From positions 78,787,461 through 78,851,460 of the forward strand of contig CM050447.1 of NCBI GenBank assembly GCA_027563935.2: DNA of 64,000 nucleotides, in the 5' to 3' direction. Shown here piece by piece: positions 1-9,605 of the stretch. The DNA is from Costus lasius (lineage: Eukaryota; Streptophyta; Magnoliopsida; Zingiberales; Costaceae). The translations under genes and the position numbers were made by a program. Every line of letters begins with the position of its first letter. The first letter of the stretch is position 1. The notes under the pieces are model-generated. The model searched no databases. It was given only the letters and a program-made list of their open reading frames with translations, and was not told the origin of the DNA.

Positions 1-2514
1 TAGTGGCCTGCTAGAGAATACAGCCCTGTAGGTGAGATCGTCGGCCGGTGGTGCGAGAGATAGCACTGCATAGATAAAAAAAATCAGTCACTAATGAAGA
101 GTCTACTACATAAATAATTCAAATCAATGGAAATAGAGGCAGTAGAAGAAACATGAAGCTGCTGGTGATGCTCCGCAAGAGGTGGAAGACAGTTTCCCTT
201 GAAGATTTCTGAATCTGGAGGCAAAAGAAACAATAACAAGTTGCAAGCAAACAGTGCAGTTTTTGAATTTTTTATGAAAAGTAGCCCTACCCAAAAATAA
301 GATTTAATGATCCAAATAGAAAATGGACAGAACCACGTAATAGAATAACAGATATTCTTTTCAGACGTGTGAAAATCAAAGGATCAAAATCTATCAGAAA
401 TTTAGGGCATCAGCAGAAAGAAGGCTACTCAGATTAAAAACTGCACAAACTGCACAAAAGTTAATAAAATTCAAAAAGTTGCTATGTGTCCTAGAATGAT
501 CAGAAATAAGTTTCGTGAAAATAATTTATCCACAAGATAGAATGACACATGAACTTCAAATTCCAAGTGAAAAATCCAGGTTTCAAGTTATTTAAGCAAC
601 TTAAAAACTTGCTGCAAAAGTGCTAATCAGATTAGTCAGAAAAAACTGCTGCAGAAATTAATCATAATCGAAAAGTTGCTAGGTGTTTTAGTATGATCCA
701 TGGACTATAAAATTCAGAAAGAAATATCCAGATGATAGAAAAGGATAAGTAGTTCAATGCTGTGCCAAAGATCAAAAATTTTCTCAATCCAGTTTCTTAA
801 AATCGCAGCTTGAAAACACCTACTCAATAAGCAAACTGCAGAGAAGAATGCAGATTTTTTTTTTCAAAAATAACAGAAAAATTAATTCTAAAAAAACTAG
901 GATAAAAGAAACTAAGCTAAGATAGAGTACTTGGGTTGCCTCCCAAGAAGCGCTAATTTTAAGTCATTAGCTTGACCAAAAATCAATATCATGGTGAAGT
1001 AGGTGAATCAGTACCAAAATAGATTGCAAATAATTTTCTGCATTTTCTTTGTCCATAAAGCTTAGCCACAAATCCAAAAATCCAGAATTGCATATAAATC
1101 ACAATTAAAGTGGTTTTCTTAAATATGCAGAAATCAAAATCAAAATCTTCACATGAAGGATATTCAATGATCTTCCTAAATTTATCAGAGAGTAAAATCA
1201 TCAGTCCTTTCTTCAACTTTATCTTTTCAATTACAATAGGACTTTTATCAAAATATTCAAGCATTGGATCATCATAATAATAGTTATGTCTTTCATTAGA
1301 TTCCTTAATAAAGCACAAATTTTCAATTAAATCAAAAGATTGAGCAATAGATATGGGCAAAGCATCAACATGGTGAGATACATCAATTTTTGCAACATTC
1401 AAATTTTTATCAAGTTCCTCATGCACTTCATCAAATAATTTATCAATTTCAAAATCATCATCAAAGTTAAGATGAGACTCTTCAAAATTAATTTCCTCAT
1501 GCCTCCCCACAAATAATTCATCATCAGAAGAGTCAAAATCAGATTCATATGAAAAAGAATTAATAGAATCAGGGTTGACCACAAGAGATTTATCATAATT
1601 TCAAAAATATCACCAAAATCACAGTGAGGTTCATTAATGTCCATAATTTTCAAACCTTCATCATGCTCATCAAATTTAACCATAAATAAGTTTTCATCAA
1701 AATCAGAAGAAGGTTTTTCAATTTCAATTTTCTCAACCTTTTCCTCAAATAAATTATCAGATGAATCAATTTCACAACAATCCAAATCTAAAGGAGATTC
1801 ATTAATATTCACATAAGGCTCAATCTCAAAACAATCATAATCAGTGGGGGAATTTTCTAAATCAATCTTTTCAGTTTCAAACTCAAATAAACATGCTTGT
1901 TGTGCTAATTGGGTTTCTAAAATTTCATTATGAGCACATGTGTCATTTAGCCTAGAATTTATTTGCCTTAGTGTCTCATTCATATCTTCATTTTGTTTCA
2001 TCTGGGCTTCCATAAACTGAGCAAACATAGATTCTAGATTAGATTTTTTTAGTTTTCTCAAAGTATGGTTCAGAGACATGATTTGAGTAATCATCATAAA
2101 AAGAAGTTTGATTTTCCCATGTAGAATACAATTGATAAGATTCTTTCCATGATAAATTGGGATTTAAAAAGGGGCAATCAGAGGAACAATGATCAAAATA
2201 TCCACAAATATCACATCTAACAGAAGAATAAGATGTCCTAGAATTGTAATGAAAAGACATATTTATTAAATCTATTGAGAACAGAAAGATAATCCAACCC
2301 AATCAATCAAAATGAATATATATTTTTTTCAAAACATATAAAAATTAGAAAAATATAAAAACACAAGCAAATTCACAAATTTTAGAAATCACAGCTCTGT
2401 CACAACTGTGAAAATCCAAAACCTGCAAAAACAAATAAAATAAAGTTAAATCTAAAATAAATAAAACTTAGTCTAGCAATACTAACAACTATTTTGATAT
2501 TAACAAAACTAAGG
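1..2514 (-). mobile_element. Internal region of a non-autonomous Athila-type LTR retrotransposon (runs off the left edge)
   Basis: Read on the minus strand, a tRNA-Asp-like primer site (2515-2532) follows the LTR end at 2539, so this stretch is the start of the element's interior. The only coding traces are gag-like (zinc knuckle, coiled coil, acidic repeats; 989-2302). No protease, reverse transcriptase or integrase motif is visible. Positions 931-954 hold a motif (TTGGGTTGCCTCCCAAG...) that I associate with the 3' part of plant Ty3/Gypsy elements, implying that the pol region is missing rather than merely out of the window. Positions 1-900 are A-rich with no ORF or feature I can name. Confidence 0.6.
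989..2302 (-). pseudogene. Truncated, frameshifted gag-like ORF with CCHC zinc knuckle and acidic repeats
   Basis: The first piece (2302 down to 2039) carries a zinc knuckle of pattern C-x2-C-x4-H-x4-C (CDICGYFDHCSSDC). A run of A near 2045 shifts the frame into a second piece (about 2090 down to 1399) whose segment ILETQLAQQA matches the gag C-terminus of the intact Athila-type element in this window (MLESQLAQQA near 25260). After that come repeated acidic blocks (for example ENSPTDYDC, NESPLDLDC). A third ORF (1582 to 989) continues the acidic style. The capsid domain that normally precedes the knuckle is absent. Gag normally packages the element's RNA; whether this remnant could do anything is unknown. 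It is best described as a decayed gag of a non-autonomous element. Confidence 0.55.
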
Positions 2515-2532
2515 TCCCCGGCAACGGCGCCA
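2515..2532 (-). other. Primer binding site, tRNA-Asp type
   Basis: On the minus strand it reads TGGCGCCGTTGCCGGGGA, complementary to what I know of the tRNA-Asp 3' end, the usual primer of Athila/Tat-clade elements. It lies six bases inside the LTR end at 2539, the same spacing as in the element at 22138. Confidence 0.7.
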
Positions 2533-2538
2533 AAAACT

Positions 2539-3576
2539 TGTTGTAGTCCGCAAGTGCACGGATACTTCGAAGTAATAAAAATATCGAACCACAGAGACCT
2601 TATTGTCAAGTACCAAATAGTTATATTCTCACTAGCTAAGCAAACCGAATATGATGAAAAGCAATGATGGAGAACACACGAAAAAAGACAATCAGAGAGA
2701 AACTGGGACTAGGGTTTCATCCACCTTAATTCTAATGACTAGAAGGAAATAAGGGTTGTCAGTTTAATTCTATTATGATAAAGACCTAATTCACTTCATA
2801 AAGGTATTGTCTCACTCTCGTGCAGACAATCATGTAGATAACCGATCCTCACTCTCATGCAAGATCTATTCTCAATGCTAAGGATAAGTGAATCAATGAA
2901 CAAAGAACTCAAGGATCACTCTCGTGCATCCGAATTCTAAGTCAATCATCTCAAGTGGAATACCAAGGATCACTCTCGTGCATCCTGAAACTCAACACAG
3001 GTTTTACTTATGGTTTTCCGAAGACTTGATCCTCATTCTCGTGCAAGATCAAATCAAGTCTACACATTAACTCAATCCAAAGTATTAGAAATTCAACATG
3101 GCAATAAAATCACTAAAAATCATAATTCGAAGAACTACCTAATCTCTTACGATAGTTCCAAACTCAACGATTCCTAGGGTTCAGAATTTCAAACGATCAA
3201 CCTCTCGGTCTATTTCGCAAAACTCTAAAACATGCTGATATTTATAAAACTAAAGAGAATTAAAGAACAATCAATCACAAAAGTAAAATTATCATATTAA
3301 AATTAAACTCGACAAAAATCAATGTTTTCTAGTCATTAACAAACTAAGGGGATTACACCCCATGTCCCAAAAGAAGATCTAAGCTAGCATGAAGGAAAGA
3401 TTACAATCAACCATAGTTTCAAAGTATCAGAAATCAAAGGAGAAGGGTAGAAGTTACAAAACACGGTGTTGTAATCGAAATTACAGCACCGTGATTGCCT
3501 TTGAACAGCGCTGTCACTGCTGTTTTATTGATTTCTCTTCCAATCGGACTCCAAACGCTCTGAAACTTCTAGTGCG
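2539..3576 (-). repeat. 3' part (R-U5) of a minus-strand Athila-type LTR
   Basis: The low-coordinate end (TGTTGTAGTCCGC on plus) abuts the primer site. Contents are typical: alternating blocks of 'actctcgtgca', a GTGCACTTGCGG-like end shared with other LTRs in this window, and a 32-bp hairpin at 3461-3492 (CACGGTGTTGTAAT, four-base loop, near-perfect complement). At 3577 a plus-strand LTR begins abruptly. The rest of this minus LTR appears to be at about 5440-6345, so it was probably split by an insertion. Confidence 0.55.
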
Positions 3577-3829
3577 TGATGACACTGAAATATGTAGTAT
3601 ATTTTGCATCATTTTAGATACCTTTTCATGCTAAATCGAGGATCTTTCTACTTGTTTTTATGCTAAATCCATCAAATATTGCAAAGTCTACTTCTATTTT
3701 GGTTTTTCATATTTTTTAGGCAAAAAGGCACTATTTTAGGCGTTTTCAAGCAAAATCAAATACATGGAAGAGTTCTCATCATCAAGAGGAGATCACCTAA
3801 GAAATTTTACGCAAATCGGAGCAAGACAG

Positions 3830-4200
3830 CAAATTACGGTAGTGCCGTAATCTATTTTACGGTACTGTAATTCCAAATGGTACCGTAAAATCCGAACACT
3901 GCCGTAATTTGTGAAGATTTCCGAACAGAAAGATTCCCTGATTTTACGGTACCGGACGTAAGCAATATTACGGTACCGTATTTTGGATTGCGTCAGAACA
4001 GAAACCTTAGCCGATTTTACGGCACTGCCGTAAACCAGTTTACGGGCCGTATTTTCTAGACGTCTTCAGAACAAAAAGTTGCCCTGAAATTACGACACTG
4101 GCCGTAAACCAGTTTATGAGCCATATTTTCCGAGACAACATCGGCACAGAAGACTCAAGAGATTTTACGGCACCAGCCGTAAACAATTACACGGCTGTAA
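3830..4200. repeat. Array of TACGG/CCGTA palindromes in LTR U3
   Basis: About ten TACGG or CCGTA half-sites pair into short palindromes. Position 4017-4033 is TTACGGCA-C-TGCCGTAA, a perfect 17-bp palindrome; near 3969 there is TACGGTACCGTA. Units are separated by 40-70 bases containing a repeated 'cagaacagaaa'-type spacer. Confidence 0.75.
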
Positions 4201-4568
4201 AATCGGTTTTGAATGCGACGCCCAAGTCAATGTCCACGCCCGATCCTTGCGGAGATAATTGCAGACGATCCAGAAATTTATATTCAATGCCATAAGAAGC
4301 AAAAGGGGAGCTTTGAACGAGAGGATTACGGAGAGACCAAAGGCCCCAATTTTGATCGATAGTCGAGGGAGAAATCGCGATCCACGCCGCTGCCGAGGGT
4401 TTCACCGCCGCGCTTGATCCAGACGACCTTCGGCCTTGATTTTTCTATCGAAGCATCGCCTGGTGAAGGAGACAATGTGCCGAAAGTTTCAGATCGAAAA
4501 GAGACAAATTGGAGGAGAAATCAAGGGAAGAAGGATCGCCACCATTGTTCACGCCTTCTTTTGTAAAA

Positions 4569-4596
4569 TACGGCTGTGAAATACTTCACAGCCGTA
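4569..4596. repeat. Perfect 28-bp hairpin in LTR
   Basis: TACGGCTGTGAA, four-base loop ATAC, TTCACAGCCGTA: 12-bp arms with no mismatch. It sits just upstream of the conserved CATGCTAGCTTA / GGGACATGG block, the same place as the 3461-3492 hairpin in the minus LTR. Confidence 0.85.
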
Positions 4597-5416
4597 CCGT
4601 ATTTTCTAAAAACTCTTCCTTTTTTTGATTTTTAATTTTCTAAAATTATGGAATATTGTATTTCCTTCGCCATGCTAGCTTAAACTACTCTTGGGACATG
4701 GAGGAGTAGTTCACTTGACTTTTAATGATTAGATAACTTCTTTTTCAATATTTCGTTGAGTTTGATTTTAGCATGATGATTTTGCTCATGTGATAATTGT
4801 GCTTAGACTCTCTTTAAGTTCATATTATTAATTATGTTCTTAGAATTTTCGCTTGAGACTGAAAGGTAATTGCTTGAGAATTTGGAGCCCTAGAATTACA
4901 TGTTAGGATCCCTTCCTTAGGTTAGATCCATCTTGATCTTTTCTAGTAAAATAATTGCCATGATTATAACATGAATCTATAGATCGAGTCTATTTGTCAA
5001 ACGTGGAGATCTTGTGCGAAAGCAAAGATCGGAATGTTGGAGGTCCTTGAGCAAAACTAGTTGCGAGACTCGGATGTACGAAAGTGATCCTTGAGACTCC
5101 ACGAGAGATTCTAGAGCTCGGATGCACGAAAGTGATCCTTGAGTTCATCCTTTGATAATATCTTCTTCATGATGAAATTGAATCAACGAAATCCTTATTC
5201 ATGTCTAGTCATAAAAGTTTAAGTGAACGAAACCCTAGTCCCAGCTTTTCTCTCTGATAATCCCGCTTTTAGTTACCGATTGCTATTCTCACTATCTCGA
5301 CTTGCCTAGATAGTAAGAAATCAACTATTTAGTATTCGACAACGTAGGTCCCTGTGGATTCGATACTTTTTTATTACTTCGTATACCCGTGCACTTGCGG
5401 TTTAACAACAAGTTTT

Positions 5417-5434
5417 TGGTGTCGTTACCAAGGA
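5417..5434 (+). other. Degenerate primer binding site of the 3577-5410 LTR
   Basis: TGGTGTCGTTACCAAGGA, a mutated version of the tRNA-Asp-type site, six bases after the LTR end at 5410. Confidence 0.6.
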
Positions 5435-5439
5435 TTAGT

Positions 5440-6345
5440 TCAAGGTACACGCGTGCCAGATTTGTTGTGTTCCCTTTCGGGCTATCAGTGTGTCCTCCTC
5501 TCCTCCAGGCGAGGCTTCAGTGTAAAAATCACGGCCCGAGGTGGCTTACACGCCTCTCGGCGTGAAGCCAAACCCTAAGCGCTGTTCTGTCAATTTCTCT
5601 CTCAATACCCCATAAAAGTTCCCCTTTCTGTTCGTGCCTCTTCTCCTCTTAAAGACGAGTCCGCCACTTCTTTCGGATCTCAATTTGGACTTCTGGATCA
5701 AAAGTTATGGCCCACGCAAGAATCGAGCGGAAAAATCAGAATTTTGAGTTCCAAAATACGGCACCGTGAACCTTCATACGGCAGTGCCGTATTTCATTCT
5801 GTGGGTTCTGGGCAAATAATACGGTGCCGTGAGCATGTCCCTCGTAAATACGATAGTGTCGTATTCTTGTCAAGTGCTTCTGGTCAGAATCGTCAGATAA
5901 TACGGCACTGTGTATGCGACCACGGCAGTGCCGTATTTCCGATGAAGTTCTCTGGTCAAAATCTTTGCAAAATACGGTACCATGACAGATTCGTCCAAAA
6001 ATACGGTAGTGTCGTATTTCGCCCAAATATGTCTGCTAAGAAATACGGTACCGTGACAGATTTTCTGAAAAATATGGTACTGCCGTATTTTAGCTAGAAG
6101 GTGTATTTTGCCTTGAAATTTGTTGGGTAGCTTCGTTTCGACGTCTGGAATCCATTGATGTGCTCAAATCTTCCAAAATCCATCAAAATATAGCACTTTT
6201 AACCTGAAAATGATCAAAAACAAGAAACGGTGTAGATTCTGCAATATTTGACAATTAAGGCTTAAAAACAGGCAAAAGAGCATAATTATGACACAAAAAG
6301 ACACATGAAATGACACAAAATATACTATGAATCTTGGTGTCATCA
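5440..6345 (-). repeat. 5' part (U3-R) of the minus-strand Athila-type LTR, with palindrome array
   Basis: On the minus strand it starts TGATGACACC at 6345, then runs through a U3 resembling the plus LTR at 3577, a palindrome array (5757-6075) and a block containing 'AGTCCAAATTGAG' comparable to the block after the array in the 22138 LTR. Its left limit is approximate. With 2539-3576 it would make one LTR of roughly 1.9 kb; this joining is inference. Confidence 0.5.
5757..6075. repeat. Array of ATACGGCA-TGCCGTAT palindromes
   Basis: Position 5776-5792 is ATACGGCA-G-TGCCGTAT, a perfect 17-bp palindrome. Further CGGCAGTGCCG, TACGGTACCGTG-type units recur every 40-80 bases. Because both strands encode look-alike peptides, ORFs appear on both strands; I treat these as artefacts. 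Confidence 0.75.
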
Positions 6346-6530
6346 GTATCCGCCCTATGCTCCTGGAACTCAACTCGAGTAGCATATGCACTACTCATAT
6401 ACCCTACTCAAAACCGAATAACATGTACTTGATTACCTTTAAACGAGTTTGGGTAAGGTGAGTACCCACTAAATTTCTACCCAGTTGTTGTCCCTATATT
6501 TTATCTTTCACCTCCTTGATATCTAATTGA
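6346..6530. other. No feature seen
   Basis: A short unremarkable stretch between the LTR end and the AT-rich minisatellite. Confidence 0.5.
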
Positions 6531-7330
6531 TTCTTTTATTTTCTATTTATTTGATAAATATTCTTTTTGCAAATATTTATTACTTTCCATTCTCTCGGTA
6601 AATATTCGTTCTTTGAATATTTATCTAATTTTGAATTCGATAAATATCCTATTGCTGAATATCTATCTGGTTTCAAGTTCAATAAATATTGTTTCTATGA
6701 ATATCTTGTTTAATAAATATACTTTCTATGAATATTTATCTAATTTCATAGTTTGATAAAATATTCTTTCTATGAATATTTGTCTAATTTTAAAATTTTA
6801 CAAATATTCTTTCTATGAATATCTATCAGATTTTAAGTTCAATAAATATTTTTTTTCTATGAATATCTATCTAATTTCAAGGTTTGATAGATAGTCTTTC
6901 TATGAGTATCTATCTAAATTCATATTTGATAAATATTTTTTTTGTAAATATTTATTTGATTTCATATTTGATAAATATTCTTTCTCTGAACATCTATCTG
7001 ATTTTAAGTTCAATAAATATTTTTTGTGAGAATATTTATCTGATTTCAATTTTGATAAATATTTTTCCTATGAATATCTATCAGATTTTAAGTTTGATGA
7101 ATATTCTCTTTATAAATATTTATCTAATTAAATTTGATAAATATTCGTTCTATAAACATTTATTTGATTTCGAGTTTGATAAATGTTCTTTCTATGAATA
7201 TCTATCTTATTTTGATTTTAATAAATATGCTTGATGTGAATATCTATCCAATTTATTCTTTCTTGTGAATATGTATCTAATTTCAAATTTGATAAACGTT
7301 CCTTCTATGAAAATCTATCAAATTTTAAGT
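6530..7330. repeat. AT-rich degenerate minisatellite, about 45-bp unit, roughly 16 copies
   Basis: The consensus runs TTTGATAAATATTC TTTCTAT GAATATCTATCTGATTTCAAG with many substitutions. Each unit contains AAATATTC and GAATATTT around a seven-base spacer, so every unit can fold as a small hairpin. No coding function is supported. Confidence 0.75.
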
Positions 7331-7419
7331 TTATGCAATACTGTAATAATATTAAGAAACTACGCCTTGATACCTAGTATCATAGTATGAACCTCCCAAA
7401 CAACACTATTAATAGCATG

Positions 7420-7636
7420 CATCAGCTTAGATAGCTGATATGTCTTAATCGACCTTTGAAGGGTTGATGTATATGAGTTGCCTTTAGAGGACTAATATAT
7501 CGGGAATAGCATTTGGAGAGCTAAAATATTAGAAATTACCTTTAGAGGACTAATGTACCAGAAATAGTCTTTAGATAGCTAATATGTCGGAAATAGCCTT
7601 TGAATGTTGATGTGTTAGAAATAAACCTTTGGATGG

Positions 7637-7640
<4 letters not shown>
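7420..7640. repeat. Degenerate short tandem repeats of 'tttagag.gctaatat..cgga' type
   Basis: Units of about 35-40 bases with the core 'CCTTTgGA(G/A)GgcTaAtATaT' recur from 7420 into the 7697 repeat block. Sequence drift is heavy. Confidence 0.5.
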
Positions 7641-7702
<62 letters not shown>

Positions 7703-7919
7703 TTAGAAGTGTAATATATGAGACATAGCATTTAGAAGGTTGATGTATTAGAAATAAGCCTTTAAAGGTTGATTTATTCGAGTTTGTCTTTCAAGAGTTG
7801 ATTTGTTTGAATTTGACTGAGTTGATTTGGTTGAATTAATCTTTGAAACGTTGATGTGGTTGAGTTTGCCTTTAAAGAGTTGATTGATTTTATAGAGTTA
7901 GCCTTTGGAAGGTTAATGT

Positions 7920-7977
<58 letters not shown>

Positions 7978-8194
7978 TTAGAAGTGTAATATATGAGACA
8001 TAGCATTTAGAAGGTTGATGTATTAGAAATAAGCCTTTAAAGGTTGATTTATTCGAGTTTGTCTTTCAAGAGTTGATTTGTTTGAATTTGACTGGGTTGA
8101 TTTGGTTGAATTAATCTTTGAAACGTTGATGTGGTTGAGTTTGCCTTTAAAGAGTTGATTGATTTTATAGAGTTAGCCTTTGGAAGGTTAATGT

Positions 8195-8258
<64 letters not shown>

Positions 8259-8477
8259 TTAGAAGTGTAATATATGAGACATAGCATTTAGAAGGTTGAT
8301 GTATTAGAAATAAGCCTTTAAAGGTTGATTTATTCGAGTTTGTCTTTCAAGAGTTGATTTGTTTGAATTTGACTGGGTTGATTTGGTTGAATTAATCTTT
8401 GAAACGTTGATGTGGTTGAGTTTGCCTTTAAAGAGTTGATTGATTTTATAGAGTTAGCCTTTGGAAGGTTAATGTGG
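7641..8477. repeat. Three tandem copies of a 226-bp unit, each preceded by a (TA)n tract
   Basis: Unit copies are 7697-7921, 7971-8196 and 8252-8477, nearly identical by eye. (TA)n tracts are 7641-7696, 7922-7971 and 8197-8252. The composite period varies (274, 281) only because the TA tracts differ in length. The unit itself is built of TTGATxxxxTTGA(G/A)TTTG(C/T)CTTT sub-repeats. Confidence 0.9.
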
Positions 8478-8478
8478 T

Positions 8479-8575
8479 TGAGTTAGCTACTCAAAGTTAA
8501 TGATTAGGTTGTTGTCAAGCCAATGGTTGAGTTAGCTATCCAAGGTCAAGGATTAGGTTAATGTCAAGCCAATGG
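8479..8575. repeat. 51-bp tandem duplication
   Basis: 'GTTGAGTTAGCTA..CAA' through 'GTCAAGCCAATG' occurs twice head to tail with a few substitutions. From 8576 to 9020 I see no feature. Confidence 0.6.
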
Positions 8576-9020
8576 ACTAGACACAAAATTTGAATTCTGG
8601 TCAAATTTGAAATTGGGTTCAAAATTGAATTTAACTTGGGTTTTAATTGGAACCAAGTTTGAATTGAATTCATATGCCAAAATTAGACTTCAAGTGAAGA
8701 ATTCATAATGGATCAGTTTGCACTAAGATCAGATTAAACTTGAATTGCTCAGATTCAATTCTCCTCTGCTTTTTATTTGTCTTAGGTTTGGGCCAAGTAA
8801 TTGAGCTGAATTTGGGTTGAATGTGATTTTACTTGTAGCCACAACCTATGTTGATGGCTTACTAACGCGTCTAAAATACTCAATCCTTATGGCATTGCAT
8901 TAGTACTTAGTTCTTGAGTACTTGGTTGAACAGTAGCTTTTTTTTAGTTGTTTTACTTTTGAGAGATTAGTCTCTGGAGTGCTTACCAGTCTTGTAGTTG
9001 AACATCTCCAACTTACTAAT

Positions 9021-9165
9021 AGGAGGTAAAGTCAATCAAAAGCACAGGAGGTAAAGTCAATCAAGTGGTCGGTGGTTTGCTGGGAAGAAAAGAGAGTCAA
9101 AGGCCTGCCTCTTCCAGCAATTTTTTTTTTCGCCATGGAGGTAAAGTCAATCAAAAGCACAGGAA
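9021..9165. repeat. Three copies of GGAGGTAAAGTCAATCAA
   Basis: Copies start near 9021, 9047 and 9138; two extend to '...AAAGCACAGG'. Each holds TTGAC on the minus strand (W-box core). They lie downstream of the bHLH gene, so a regulatory role is not implied. Confidence 0.55.
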
Positions 9166-9605
9166 TTCAGTAACCCAAATTTTAATAATACAAGGGTCAA
9201 CACGCGCTGCTGCATCATCCATCGTCCACCCGGTCCGGCCGTCCACTACCTAAATCTAGAACCAAATATTTCCCCCTTAATAAATGAGATTTCAACATGT
9301 ATTATAATATTACATAAAAGATCATAATCAGGATTACATAGGCGAGGTGGGCTAAAACGCTCCCATCTGTCGACTATATATGCATTCAAGATCAGCTAGA
9401 TCAAAAAAAAAAAAAAAAAGGAAAAAGAAAATGAAATCACCACTGCACCGACCCCCTGGCCTCATCTCAGCTACCACATGCACTAGTACTACTTTTTCTA
9501 TCACAAGCATTTAGCAATTGTTCTTGACTCTGCCTTTGAATACGTAGCACAAAACAAAAAAGTTTGGAGAAAACTTATAATTGTTATTGTGAAGTTGGAG
9601 GCTGT

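Larger units (their letters stand above)
3577..5410 (+). repeat. Plus-strand Athila-type LTR (1834 bp) with palindrome array
   Basis: Starts TGATGACACTG and ends ...TTAACAACA, immediately followed by a primer site, so the orientation is plus. The start matches the minus LTR end at 6345 (TGATGACACC...), and the region 4670-5400 is an inverted counterpart of 2540-3390. Positions 3830-4200 hold repeated TTACGGyACyGCCGTAA-like palindromes, and 4569-4596 is a perfect 12-bp-arm hairpin. Only this LTR and the primer site are recognisable; the rest of its element is absent, so it is a truncated insertion. Confidence 0.6.
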
